Shown here in pieces: positions 24,741 through 32,746 of a stretch of 64,000 nucleotides of DNA; the first letter of the stretch is position 1; every line of letters begins with the position of its first letter. A model generated the notes under the pieces. The model saw only the letters and a list, made by a program, of their open reading frames with translations, was not told the origin of the DNA and did no database searches. Made by a program: the position numbers and the translations under genes. The stretch is taken from the NCBI GenBank assembly GCA_003521625.1, contig DPHV01000022.1:25788-89787 (forward strand), written 5' to 3'. The stretch is from Ruminococcus sp. (lineage in GTDB: Bacteria; Bacillota; Clostridia; Oscillospirales; Acutalibacteraceae).

Positions 24741-25747
24741 ATTGAAATCACCTCAAAGCCTTGCTCTGACATAAAGCTGTCTTTCAGATTGTCGGTCACG
24801 TAAATTTCGCCTTTGTCGGTAATGAAAACCGCTCCGAAAAGACTGCTGTTTTCGCTGTAAAACTTTCCCGATTTTTCAAGTCCCATAACAAACAGAGCAG
24901 TTGAAAGTGCGTCTGCAAGGGCGTCGTCATCAGACACAATGGTGACGGATTTCAAGCCGCTGTCAGCGGGATAACCTGTTTTAGTATCTATTATATGATG
25001 GTAGGTTTGTCCGTTTTCTTCAAAATAACGCTGGTAGCCGCCCGAGGTCACAACGGCTTTGTCGGAAATTTTCAGCGTTCCGATGCTTTTTGAATTGTCG
25101 TCAGGGTCGGTTACCGCAACGCTCCAGCTTTCTCCGTCAGGCTTTGAGCCGACGGCTCGTACATTTCCTCCGAGCGACATAAGCGCAGAGGTAACACCGT
25201 TTTCTTTCAGAATTTCAGCCGCTTTGTGTGATGCGTAGCCTTTGGCAATTCCGCCGAGGTCAAGCGAAGTGTTATCATCAAGCGTTACTGTGCTGTCCTT
25301 AATTTTTATATGCTCCGCTCCGACTCCCTCAAGCGCAGTTTCAATCGCCTTTTGCGACGGAACCTTGTTTTCAAGTCCCGAATAAAATCCCCATTCACGT
25401 ATAAGCGGCTCGCAACTTATGTCAAATGCGCCGTCAGTGAGCGTGTAAAGCTCCTTTGAGCGTGTGATAAGAGTAAGCGTATCTTCTGAAACGGTCATTT
25501 TCTTTGACTGATTGAGCTTGAAAATTTCGCTGTTTTCTTTCTGCACCGAAAGCAATTTGTCAAGCCTGTTGATTTCATTCTGCGCCGCTTTTACAGCGCT
25601 TTCGCTTTTACTTCCGTAGGCGTTAATCGTCATAACAGTATCCATTGCGAAAAATTCACAGTCGTATTTTGACTCAAGACTGCACCCCGAAGATAAAACA
25701 ACGGCGGCAGTCATAATTAAAATGCAGGCTTTGCGCAGAAGTTTCAA
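24737..25747 (-). CDS. apbE: FAD:protein FMN transferase ApbE (lipoprotein)
   Basis: The 336-residue protein has a lipoprotein signal (lipobox LSSGC near residue 20). ApbE uses FAD and Mg2+ to attach FMN covalently to Thr in target proteins, here probably RnfG and RnfD. Motifs include FFAMDTVMTINAYG near 32, LDLGGIAKGYASHKA near 165, an ALMSLGGNVRA segment near 190, and HHIIDTKTGYPAD near 250, which carry FAD and metal ligands. The start is a TTG with AAGGG about 10 bases upstream. First gene of the apbE-nusG2-gx set that precedes rnfCDGEAB. Confidence 0.92.
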   Translation of the reverse strand: MKLLRKACILIMTAAVVLSSGCSLESKYDCEFFAMDTVMTINAYGSKSESAVKAAQNEINRLDKLLSVQKENSEIFKLNQSKKMTVSEDTLTLITRSKELYTLTDGAFDISCEPLIREWGFYSGLENKVPSQKAIETALEGVGAEHIKIKDSTVTLDDNTSLDLGGIAKGYASHKAAEILKENGVTSALMSLGGNVRAVGSKPDGESWSVAVTDPDDNSKSIGTLKISDKAVVTSGGYQRYFEENGQTYHHIIDTKTGYPADSGLKSVTIVSDDDALADALSTALFVMGLEKSGKFYSENSSLFGAVFITDKGEIYVTDNLKDSFMSEQGFEVISI

Positions 25748-25907
25748 AGAATCATACCCTTATCAAACAGTATATAAAATCTATTATACAACAAAATTCA
25801 ATAATAGCCAATATTTTTTTAGAAAAAACTGAAATTTTATAGACTATTCAGGCGGATTTTGCAGTGAAAGTGAAAACATAATAAATATAGCGACTTTAGG
25901 ATTATAA

Positions 25908-26062
25908 CCAAGCCTTCCCTTGAGGGAAGGTGGCACAGTGATTTATCACTGTGACGAAAGGGTGGTGGGTCAGATGAACTTGTATATATCAGGAAAAGTT
26001 CATCTCCACCCCTCAGTCATTTTGCAAGCAAAATGACAGCTCCCCTCAAAGGGGAGCCTTGA
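25908..26062. repeat. 155-bp dispersed palindromic repeat, copy 1
   Basis: The left end is CCAAGCCTTCCCTTGAGG and the right end GGGGAGCCTTG, imperfect inverted ends. Inside are hairpins CACAGTGA/TCACTGTG and TCATTTTGC/GCAAAATGA. Copy 2 lies at 31179-31333 with the same length and order. Apart from this the 25748-26086 gap has no gene. Confidence 0.8.
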
Positions 26063-26086
26063 ATATAACAGAAAATATTGTGATAA

Positions 26087-26893
26087 TTATAAATTTTCCT
26101 TTTCAATCACCTTGTCAAGTTCCTTTACCATATCGCATACAATTTCATAGCTTCCGCCCTTTGTTACGCTTGCAAGCAGAGCGTTTATGTTTTCCTCAAA
26201 CCTTTCGGGCAGGATTTTGCAACTGCTTTTGCAAAGCGACACAAGGCGTTTTTCACCCGGATGAGTGAGCTTGTTGAGAGCAAAAATTATGTCAAAGTAG
26301 CTTGCCAGAAATTCCGTTGTTCTGTGGTGAACGCTGACTAAATCGCCCCTTGCTTCCGCCTTTTTAATCTGCATATCATAAGAGGGGAGCTTGCCGCTTA
26401 AAAGATTTCGGTTGTTTTCAATTATATTTTTGCGAAGCTTTTCGGGATAGGGAATGTCGTACTTTTTCTGAAGAGCGGTAAATTCCCCCGTCTTGTCAAA
26501 CAGTACTTTGCTGTTTAAAATGTTGTGCCAGAAGCAGGTTGTATAGCCGTTAAAGGGCTTGCCCTCGTCAACTACCATATTAAGATACTGCGAAAACATT
26601 TCAGTGTTGCGGTAGATAATGTCAATCGGCGTTCCGCTTTTGAGAATACAGTTGTCCTCAAGCTCCCAGTAGTGGTTGCCGATTTCACCCTCTGAGCAGA
26701 ACGGCATTACGGTCTTGCGTTTGTCCTCAAGTGAAAGCTCCGAGTTGAGGTAAACGTAAATGTCATAGTCGGAGGAATTGTCGTTTACTCCTGTTGAACG
26801 AGAGCCTCCGAGCACGACAGCGTCGGTTTCTTTTAGTTGTTTAAAAGCCGATATGATTGAATTAAAGTAATCGTCATTGCTGTATTTTGTCAT
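26087..26893 (-). CDS. Nucleotidyltransferase-fold protein
   Basis: The 268-residue protein has the polymerase-beta-type nucleotidyltransferase signature VVLGGSRSTGVNDNSSDYDIYVYL at residues 32-55: G-G-S followed by D-x-D. A second acidic position may be in PIDIIYRNTEMF near 108. The C-terminal half is helical. Related proteins modify small molecules such as aminoglycosides or act as toxins' partners, but this context gives no clue. ATG at 26893 has CGGAGG upstream; a longer frame to 26911 is rejected. Confidence 0.8.
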   Translation of the reverse strand: MTKYSNDDYFNSIISAFKQLKETDAVVLGGSRSTGVNDNSSDYDIYVYLNSELSLEDKRKTVMPFCSEGEIGNHYWELEDNCILKSGTPIDIIYRNTEMFSQYLNMVVDEGKPFNGYTTCFWHNILNSKVLFDKTGEFTALQKKYDIPYPEKLRKNIIENNRNLLSGKLPSYDMQIKKAEARGDLVSVHHRTTEFLASYFDIIFALNKLTHPGEKRLVSLCKSSCKILPERFEENINALLASVTKGGSYEIVCDMVKELDKVIEKENL

Positions 26894-26993
26894 AAAATAA
26901 CCTCCGAACAAATTTTCATTAATATTATAGCACTAAATTATACGGTATATCAACGCCATATTTTATAATGTAATTGTTTTATTTTGAAAATTA

Positions 26994-27022
26994 TTGATTT
27001 TCTGCACTAAATTTGATACTAT
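26994..27022 (+). promoter_or_regulatory. Promoter for ktrBA
   Basis: TTGATT, 17 bases, TACTAT, about 50 bases before the coding region. Confidence 0.5.
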
Positions 27023-27073
27023 ATTATGTACATTAAAGTATGTTAAGATAATCTGCTTGATTCGTTTCGTAAT

Positions 27074-28453
27074 TTGGGGGCGGTTGACATAAAGAGTGTT
27101 TTTAAATCGGCGAGGAGTTCGTTTAAACGCCTGTCGCCTATGAAAATAATCCTTCTGGGATTTCTTTTAATTATTCTTCTGGGAACGGTGCTTTTGTGCC
27201 TACCGATTTCCTCACGGAGCGGTCAGCCGACACCGTTTATGACATCTTACTTTACCGCAACCTCGGCGGTGTGCGTTACGGGACTTATAAAGGTCGATAC
27301 CCACAACTACTGGTCGCTTTTCGGTCAGCTTGTAATTCTTGGTCTTATTCAGGTCGGCGGAATGGGATTTATGACAATCTGTATTTCCGCAATCTCTATG
27401 ACGAAAAAGAAAATCGGTCTTGCATCACGTGAAATAATGCAAAGCTCCGTTTCTGCTCCACAACTCGGCGGAATAGTAAGAATGACACGTTTTATCCTGC
27501 TCGGAACACTTACGGTAGAGCTTGTCGGTGCGTTTCTGCTTTCGTTTGCGTTTGTTCCGCAGTTCGGATTTTTAAAGGGAATATGGTTCTCGCTGTTCCA
27601 CAGCGTTTCGGCGTTCTGCAACGCAGGCTTTGACCTTATGGGCGGGTCGGGAGATTTCTCCTCGCTGACGGGCTACGTTTCAAATGTATATGTCTGCGTT
27701 GTGATAAGTTTGCTTATCGTAATCGGCGGTCTCGGATTTTTCGTGTGGCGTGACATACTCGACAGCAAGTTCCGGGTTTCAAAATTCAGACTGCAAACAA
27801 AGGTAGTACTGCTTATAAGCTCTGCTCTTATAGTTCTGGGAGCAATTCTGCTGTTCCTTACAGAGCTTAAAAATCCTGCGTCAAACAAGGAGAGTCTGCC
27901 ACAGCAGATAGGCTCGGCTCTGTTTCAGTCCGTAACAACAAGAACGGCGGGGTTTAATACGGTTGACCTTTCGTCAATAACTCATTCAAGTATGTTCATA
28001 ATGATTTTGCTGATGCTTGTAGGCGGTTCACCCGGCTCTACGGCAGGCGGTATGAAAACAACAACGTTCGCCGTTCTGATTTCGTCAATCATCAGCACAT
28101 TCAAACACAGAAAAACAGCCGAAATGCTCGGCAGACGTCTTGAGGACAACGTAACAAGGCTTGCAACCTGCGCCGTTACATTGTATGTATTTTTTGCAGG
28201 CGGTGCGGCGGTTGTTATTTCAACGATTGACAATGTACCGTTTATCAACGCATTGTTTGAGTCGGCGTCTGCTATAGCAACAGTCGGACTTACAACGGGA
28301 ATAACAACTCAGCTCGGTACAATTTCGTCCGTACTTTTAACGCTTTTGATGCTTTTCGGCAGAGTGGGCTCGCTTACAATGCTGTTTGCCTTTTCAAATT
28401 ACAAGAGCAAGCCGCAGTCGCAGAAGCCGCTCGAAAAAATTCAGATAGGATAA
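27074..28453 (+). CDS. ktrB: KtrB/TrkH potassium transporter membrane subunit
   Basis: The protein has 459 residues, nearer to KtrB than to the longer TrkH. It has eight main membrane helices with four pore loops whose selectivity-filter glycines are in TSAVCVTGL (near 54), SAFCNAGFD (near 180), VTTRTAGFN (near 290) and ASAIATVGLTTG (near 400). It imports K+, with Na+ coupling in many Ktr systems. The start is uncertain. TTG at 27074 is open but lacks a ribosome site, while GGGGGCGG at 27076-27083 would better serve a codon near 27089, where only ATA is in frame. The partner gene follows 13 bases later. Confidence 0.9.
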   Translation: MGAVDIKSVFKSARSSFKRLSPMKIILLGFLLIILLGTVLLCLPISSRSGQPTPFMTSYFTATSAVCVTGLIKVDTHNYWSLFGQLVILGLIQVGGMGFMTICISAISMTKKKIGLASREIMQSSVSAPQLGGIVRMTRFILLGTLTVELVGAFLLSFAFVPQFGFLKGIWFSLFHSVSAFCNAGFDLMGGSGDFSSLTGYVSNVYVCVVISLLIVIGGLGFFVWRDILDSKFRVSKFRLQTKVVLLISSALIVLGAILLFLTELKNPASNKESLPQQIGSALFQSVTTRTAGFNTVDLSSITHSSMFIMILLMLVGGSPGSTAGGMKTTTFAVLISSIISTFKHRKTAEMLGRRLEDNVTRLATCAVTLYVFFAGGAAVVISTIDNVPFINALFESASAIATVGLTTGITTQLGTISSVLLTLLMLFGRVGSLTMLFAFSNYKSKPQSQKPLEKIQIG

Positions 28454-28466
28454 GGAAGATAATATT

Positions 28467-29111
28467 ATGAAGTCAGTATTAATTATAGGCCTTGGCAGAT
28501 TCGGCAGACATATGGCGCAAAAGCTGATTGCCGAGGGCAACGATGTGCTCGCAGTTGAAAAAAGCGAGGAACGTGCCGACAATGCAGTCAGCATAATTGA
28601 CGATATTCACATTGCAGACGCAACCGACGAGGCGTTTATTAAATCGCTCGGCGTTAACAACTTTGATTTGTGTGTCGTTGCAATCGGAGACAATTTCCAG
28701 AATGCGCTTGAAATAACTGTTCTGCTCAAGGACCTCGGCGCAAAGTACATTCTTGCAAGAGCAAGCAGAGAGGTTCACCGCAAGCTGTTGCTTCGAAACG
28801 GCGCAGATCACGTTGTTTACGCCGAAAGAGAAATGGCTGAACGACTTGCAATAAAATACGGTGCAAAGAATATTTTTGATTATTTCGAGCTTTCAGATGA
28901 TACTGCAATCTGCGAAATTGCAGTGCCCGACAACTGGGTCGGCAAGACGATTCTTCAGAAATCTGTCCGTAACAAATATAATGTAAGTATTCTTGCAACA
29001 AAAAAAGACGGCGTGATTTACGCAAACCCCAGCCCCGACCATGTTTTTGATAAGCACGAAACGCTTATGGTGCTTGCACATATGGATGATATTGACAGGC
29101 TCACACGCTGA
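28467..29111 (+). CDS. ktrA: KtrA/TrkA family potassium uptake regulatory subunit
   Basis: The 214-residue protein has an RCK_N Rossmann domain (SVLIIGLGRFGRHMAQKL at residues 3-20, the nucleotide-binding G-x-G-x-x-G, and an acidic residue after LAVEKS) and an RCK_C domain from about 135 to the end. KtrA forms a cytoplasmic ring that gates KtrB in response to nucleotides. It follows ktrB by 13 bases in the same operon, with a good ribosome site. Confidence 0.92.
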   Translation: MKSVLIIGLGRFGRHMAQKLIAEGNDVLAVEKSEERADNAVSIIDDIHIADATDEAFIKSLGVNNFDLCVVAIGDNFQNALEITVLLKDLGAKYILARASREVHRKLLLRNGADHVVYAEREMAERLAIKYGAKNIFDYFELSDDTAICEIAVPDNWVGKTILQKSVRNKYNVSILATKKDGVIYANPSPDHVFDKHETLMVLAHMDDIDRLTR

Positions 29112-29127
29112 TAACTTTGCTTGCGTA

Positions 29128-29156
29128 TTGACAAAATATACCTGTTGATTTATCAT
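29128..29156 (+). promoter_or_regulatory. Promoter for the stalk-like membrane protein gene
   Basis: TTGACA, exactly 17 bases, TATCAT, about 50 bases upstream of the start. Confidence 0.65.
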
Positions 29157-29207
29157 TTTAGCAAGTAAGTTTATTAAATCATATTCTGACTGAAAGGAGA
29201 TATGATT

Positions 29208-29873
29208 GTGGATAATAAAGATTACGGCGATAACTTTGACGTTACAGGCGGCAAATCTTCAAACGATTATGACTTGGATAATTTTGACGTAGACGCTGCA
29301 GATAACTTTTCGCACACAGTTCACAGCGAGGCGGAAGAAACAAGCCGTGCAGACGCTGACGATGACTACGGCGATAATTTCGATTCGCAGACAGGCGAGG
29401 ATAATAAAAATTATTCCTTTGACGATGATTATGAAAACAATTCCGAGGAATATTACATAAACACAACCCCGAGCGGAAAAAGCAAATCGGGCGGAAGGGG
29501 TAAGAAAAAGAAAAGCTCCAACAAGGCGGTTGCGGCAGTGCTTACTATTGCGGCTGTAATGTGCCTTATTGCGGCAATTGTGTTTGCGGTTACGCAGTGT
29601 TCGGGCGGAAACAATGACAAAAAAGCAACGACTGTTCACTCAACGAAGGCATCAACTGCCGCAGTTACAACTCAGGTACAGACTAACGCCGAAACACAGG
29701 CTGTCTACACCGAGCCTGAAACAACAGAAGCTCCTACCGAGGTTTATACCGAAGCACCGACAGAGGCGCCGCAAACACAGGCGCCCGAAACTCAGCCTGT
29801 TGAAACAGAGGCACCGACGCAGGCAGAAACGGATGCACCTGTTTCGGATGAAACACAAGAGCCGAGTATGTAG
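29208..29873 (+). CDS. Single-span protein with acidic N-terminal repeats and a Thr/Pro/Glu-rich stalk
   Basis: The product has 221 residues from GTG at 29208 (AAAGGAG 8 bases upstream; ATG at 29202 is too close). The N-terminal 90 residues are acidic and contain three related units around D-Y-G-D-N-F-D, at about residues 3, 18 and 52. A Lys/Gly-rich stretch precedes one membrane span at about 103-130. The outer part is a low-complexity series of T-E-A-P-T units, as in wall-spanning stalks of Gram-positive surface proteins. No catalytic domain is seen. The acidic head would be cytoplasmic, which is unusual. Confidence 0.7.
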   Translation: MDNKDYGDNFDVTGGKSSNDYDLDNFDVDAADNFSHTVHSEAEETSRADADDDYGDNFDSQTGEDNKNYSFDDDYENNSEEYYINTTPSGKSKSGGRGKKKKSSNKAVAAVLTIAAVMCLIAAIVFAVTQCSGGNNDKKATTVHSTKASTAAVTTQVQTNAETQAVYTEPETTEAPTEVYTEAPTEAPQTQAPETQPVETEAPTQAETDAPVSDETQEPSM

Positions 29874-29882
29874 TAATTGAAG

Positions 29883-30237
29883 GATAAACGATAATTTAGC
29901 CGAGAGCCTCGGCGGGCAAATCGAGTGGAAAAGTCGGTTTGTTTGGAGAAAATTGCAGCCCGAATTTTAAATTGATATATAGCTAACGTTTTGTTACTAT
30001 TGTAGCGAGCGACGCCCTCGTCGCTCACGAATAACACTCAAACGTTGTTGTAAGGAATTTGAGCGACGGGGGCGTCGCTCGCTACAGTTTAAAACAAACA
30101 TTTCCTCTATATCCGTAAGGGACGGCTTCCCAGACGTCCCCTTCACAAAAATTGCGTTGCAATTTTTGTGTGGACACGGCACGCCGTGTCCCTACGTCAA
30201 CGTTGCAATATTTCCAACGCTAAATTATAGTTTATTT
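29883..30237. mobile_element. MITE-like composite element with terminal inverted repeats, copy 1
   Basis: The left end AAACGATAATTTAGC (29886-29900) is matched by an inverted right end GCTAAATTATAGTTT (30219-30233). The first 105 bases and last 45 bases resemble those of the element at 56835-57143. The middle differs: here it holds a CGAGCGACG REP pair (30002-30085) and an 82-bp cassette of GGGACG, central palindrome and GGACACGG hairpins (30114-30195). It encodes no protein. The whole gap 29874-30281 is this element. Confidence 0.7.
30002..30085. repeat. REP pair (BIME-like), CGAGCGACG family
   Basis: Starts GTAG and ends CTAC. The two outer hairpins are GAGCGACG/CGTCGCTC type and are mutual inverted copies. 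A single unit of the same family is at 41034-41058. Confidence 0.8.
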
Positions 30238-30281
30238 CATACCAACAATATCAAAATATAAATGAAAAGAGGATAAATAAA

Positions 30282-31091
30282 ATGGGATGTAATCACGATT
30301 GTTCCTCCTGCTCATCGAGCTGTAAGGAAAATAACAATGAAGATTTGCACGAGGCGCTGAATCAGTACAGCAGTGTAAAAAAGGTAATCGGCGTTGTGTC
30401 GGGCAAGGGCGGCGTAGGCAAAAGCCTTGTAACCTCAATGCTCGCCGTAACAATGAACAGAATGGGCAAGAGCGTTGCAGTGCTTGACGCTGATATTACA
30501 GGTCCGTCAATTCCCAAGGCATTCGGCAGAACGCAGAGATGTATGGGCAGTGACGAGGGAATTATCCCTGTTGAAACCGAAACAGGCATTAAAATTATGT
30601 CAATCAACCTTTTGCTTGAAAACGAAACCGACCCTGTTGTATGGCGTTCGCCGATGATTACGGGAACGGTAAAGCAGTTCTGGACAGACGTTGTGTGGGG
30701 CGATGTTGACTATATGTTTGTCGATATGCCTCCGGGAACGGGTGACGTTCCGCTTACTGTGTTCCAGAGCATTCCGCTTGACGGAATCGTTGTTGTGGCT
30801 TCTCCGCAGGAGCTTGTCGGAATGATTGTTGAAAAGGCGGTTAAAATGGCAAATATGATGGACGTTCCCGTACTCGGAATTGTTGAGAATATGAGCTACT
30901 TTGCCTGCCCCGAGTGCGGAAAGAGATTTTCCGTTTTCGGCGAAAGCCACGTTGACGAAATTGCCGAAAAGTACGGCACAAGGGTGCTTGCAAAGCTCCC
31001 GATTGATTCCGAGCTTGCAAAGAGCGTAGACAACGGCAGAGTAGAATTTTTCGAGGGCAATTACCTTGACGAAGCCGCTGAAAAGCTGTAA
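30282..31091 (+). CDS. mrp: Mrp/NBP35-type P-loop ATPase, iron-sulfur carrier
   Basis: The 269-residue protein has an N-terminal Cys cluster C-x3-C-x2-C-x3-C (residues 3-14), a deviant Walker A VVSGKGGVGKS near 40-50, a DADITGPSIPKAFG switch region near 70, VDMPPGTGDVPLTV near 150 and a C-terminal C-x2-C in ACPECGKRF near 208. This layout fits ATPases that carry or insert Fe-S clusters, useful for the many Fe-S proteins encoded here such as RnfB, RnfC, LeuC and the dehydratase activase. The ATG is preceded by AGAGGA. Confidence 0.9.
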   Translation: MGCNHDCSSCSSSCKENNNEDLHEALNQYSSVKKVIGVVSGKGGVGKSLVTSMLAVTMNRMGKSVAVLDADITGPSIPKAFGRTQRCMGSDEGIIPVETETGIKIMSINLLLENETDPVVWRSPMITGTVKQFWTDVVWGDVDYMFVDMPPGTGDVPLTVFQSIPLDGIVVVASPQELVGMIVEKAVKMANMMDVPVLGIVENMSYFACPECGKRFSVFGESHVDEIAEKYGTRVLAKLPIDSELAKSVDNGRVEFFEGNYLDEAAEKL

Positions 31092-31104
31092 AATTAAATT
31101 CAAC

Positions 31105-31119
31105 GTGACCGAAGGTCAC
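31105..31119. repeat. GTGACCGAAGGTCAC palindrome, copy 1
   Basis: A perfect 6-bp stem with a GAA loop. An identical 15-mer lies at 31404-31418, so the pair brackets the 155-bp repeat. Confidence 0.7.
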
Positions 31120-31178
31120 ACCAGACTGTCGAAAAAGCAGTAACGTTAAATTTAGAATAGTCAACTTTTGAGGTACAG

Positions 31179-31333
31179 CCAAGCCTTCCCTTGAGGGAAG
31201 GTGTCACAGCGATTTATCGCTGTGACAGAAGGGTGGTAGGGGAGAAGAACGTGCAAAAATGAGGAAAAGTTCATCTTCACCCTTCAGTCATTTTGCAAGC
31301 AAAATGACAGCTCCCCTCAAAGGGGAGCCTTTG
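31179..31333. repeat. 155-bp dispersed palindromic repeat, copy 2
   Basis: Same ends and internal hairpins as 25908-26062. Differences in the first hairpin arms are compensated (CACAGCGA/TCGCTGTG against CACAGTGA/TCACTGTG), so base pairing is kept. The 31092-31445 gap has no gene. Confidence 0.8.
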
Positions 31334-31403
31334 ATATAATGGCAAAGTCTTGTTGTATTAATTTTAAATTTTCTGATTATAGTAACTTTTTATACAAGCT
31401 GAC

Positions 31404-31418
31404 GTGACCGAAGGTCAC
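31404..31418. repeat. GTGACCGAAGGTCAC palindrome, copy 2
   Basis: Identical to 31105-31119, about 28 bases before the zinc-ribbon gene. It could be the edge of an insertion carrying the 155-bp repeat, or an operator. Confidence 0.6.
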
Positions 31419-31445
31419 ACATCACTTCCATAAGGGGGATTTATT

Positions 31446-31949
31446 ATGAAATGTACAAATTGCGGAAATGAATTTATGGGCAAATTCTGCCCGAACTGCG
31501 GTACTCCTGCACCTGTAAATGACAGTGCACCCATTCAGACCGAACAGGCACAGCCGACAGAGCCTGTTATGAACACACCCGAGCAGACGGAGACAACACA
31601 GCCTGTTTGGGAAACTCCTGTTCCCGAAAACACACCCGAACAGAATGTAATTCCCGAGCCTGTTCAGTATAATCCGACAAATGATTATAATTCAAATGTT
31701 CAGCAAGAGCCAGCACAGCCACAGCAAACAAGCTTTGGCCAGCAGTTTACGAACAGCTCAAACGGCGGATATACGGGACAGCAGTTTACAAATCAGCCGC
31801 AGACTAATGCACCCTCGGGCAAAAAGGGTATGAGTACAGGCAAGATAGTAGGTCTTGTACTCGGAATTGTCGGTGGTTTAATACTTATACTTTGCATTAT
31901 ATTGGTGTTGTTGCCTGCAACATTTTTAATGTATTCAAGAATGCTGTAG
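31446..31949 (+). CDS. Zinc-ribbon, single-span protein; N-terminal part of a frame-disrupted gene
   Basis: The 167 residues begin with a zinc ribbon (C3/C6 and C15/C18 in KCTNCGNEF and KFCPNCGTP). A long Gln/Pro/Thr/Asn-rich linker with a repeated GQQFTN unit follows, then one membrane span at about 138-160, ending a few residues later. The span is immediately followed, in the -1 frame, by a long coding stretch without its own ribosome site. The expected full protein is zinc ribbon, linker, span and exported LRR-like domain. The stop here is therefore probably due to a frameshift near 31920-31935, where ATTTTTA occurs. Confidence 0.7.
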   Translation: MKCTNCGNEFMGKFCPNCGTPAPVNDSAPIQTEQAQPTEPVMNTPEQTETTQPVWETPVPENTPEQNVIPEPVQYNPTNDYNSNVQQEPAQPQQTSFGQQFTNSSNGGYTGQQFTNQPQTNAPSGKKGMSTGKIVGLVLGIVGGLILILCIILVLLPATFLMYSRML

Positions 31950-32620
31950 CAGATAATAACATTGTGAATTCCATTGTTTCCGAGATTGAAGATTACACAC
32001 TGCCCGAATGGGAAGAAGATACAACAGCAAACAGCGCAATTGTGGAAGATACTACTGCTCCCGAAACAAGCGACAGCTCAGATTATGAGGACTACTACGG
32101 TAAACTTGACAACGTTTCTCACTGCTACTACAAGGAAACTGATGGCGGTGTAAAGATTACCGGATATGACAATATGTATGACTACGATGCAAAGACTCTC
32201 ACTGTTGAAATTCCGTCAAAGATTGATGGCAAGGACGTTGTAGAGCTTGAATCACTCGGAGTTTATAATCTCAGCAGCTATGATGATGACGAAATGTACA
32301 TCAAAGTCGTAATCCCCGGCTCGGTAAAGGTTATCAGAGAATATGCCGTGTCATTTAATGTGGATATCGACGAGGTCGTAATTGAGGAAGGCGTAGAAAC
32401 CATTGAACCAACATCATTTTTTGGCTGTGATGAATTAAAGTCGGTTACAGTGCCGAAGTCTGTAAAGACTATGGACGGCTGCGGAATCGGTCTTGAATAT
32501 AAAGACGAAGATTCTTATGAAGAAAGCGCAATCGACGGTTTTGTGCTTTACGGAGCAAAAGGCTCAACAGCCGAAAGCTACGCAAAGGAGAATAAGCTCA
32601 AATTTATCGAAGCAAAGTAA
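31892..32620 (+). CDS. Exported LRR_5/BspA-like domain; C-terminal part of the frame-disrupted gene
   Basis: This frame overlaps the end of the zinc-ribbon frame by 58 bases. It has no ribosome site, and its first residues just re-read the membrane segment in another frame. After an acidic Thr/Ser linker (to about residue 70) comes a domain with BspA-type leucine-rich repeat features: LTVEIPSKIDGKDVVELESLGVY, VVIPGSVKVIREYA, VVIEEGVETIEPTSFFGCDELKSVTVPKSVKTMDG. These are surface-exposed binding modules. Together with the upstream part it makes a typical anchored surface protein of about 390 residues. Confidence 0.65.
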   Translation: MHYIGVVACNIFNVFKNAVADNNIVNSIVSEIEDYTLPEWEEDTTANSAIVEDTTAPETSDSSDYEDYYGKLDNVSHCYYKETDGGVKITGYDNMYDYDAKTLTVEIPSKIDGKDVVELESLGVYNLSSYDDDEMYIKVVIPGSVKVIREYAVSFNVDIDEVVIEEGVETIEPTSFFGCDELKSVTVPKSVKTMDGCGIGLEYKDEDSYEESAIDGFVLYGAKGSTAESYAKENKLKFIEAK

Positions 32621-32622
32621 TT

Positions 32623-32656
32623 CAATTCGGAATGCGTAATGCGTAATTCGGAATTA
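32623..32656. repeat. AATTCGGAATGCG-type repeat
   Basis: A forward copy directly after the stop of the LRR-like gene and before the terminator. Confidence 0.65.
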
Positions 32657-32696
32657 ATTAAATTCTCAAACTTAATATAACTTAATATAATAATTA

Positions 32697-32737
32697 AAAG
32701 GTCGGAATACCTTGATTGGTGTTCCGACCTGTTTTTA
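32697..32737. terminator. Bidirectional terminator
   Basis: The stem AGGTCGGAA/TTCCGACCT has T-rich sequence on both strands. It separates the plus-strand LRR-like gene from the convergent leuCD genes. Confidence 0.75.
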
Positions 32738-32746
32738 TGCTTTTTA

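Noticed and set aside
29569..29880. Plus-strand open frame with many Arg/Gln residues inside the stalk-like gene
   Set aside because: Shadow of the T-E-A-P-T low-complexity codons in another frame; no start signal.
29883..30237. CRISPR array, because of regularly repeated palindromes
   Set aside because: The repeats are inverted pairs of different families, not direct repeats with constant length spacers, and no cas gene is present.
25908..31333. Riboswitch or T-box interpretation of the 155-bp repeats
   Set aside because: The two copies lie downstream of unrelated genes in different contexts and lack an anti-terminator or conserved riboswitch core that I recognise.
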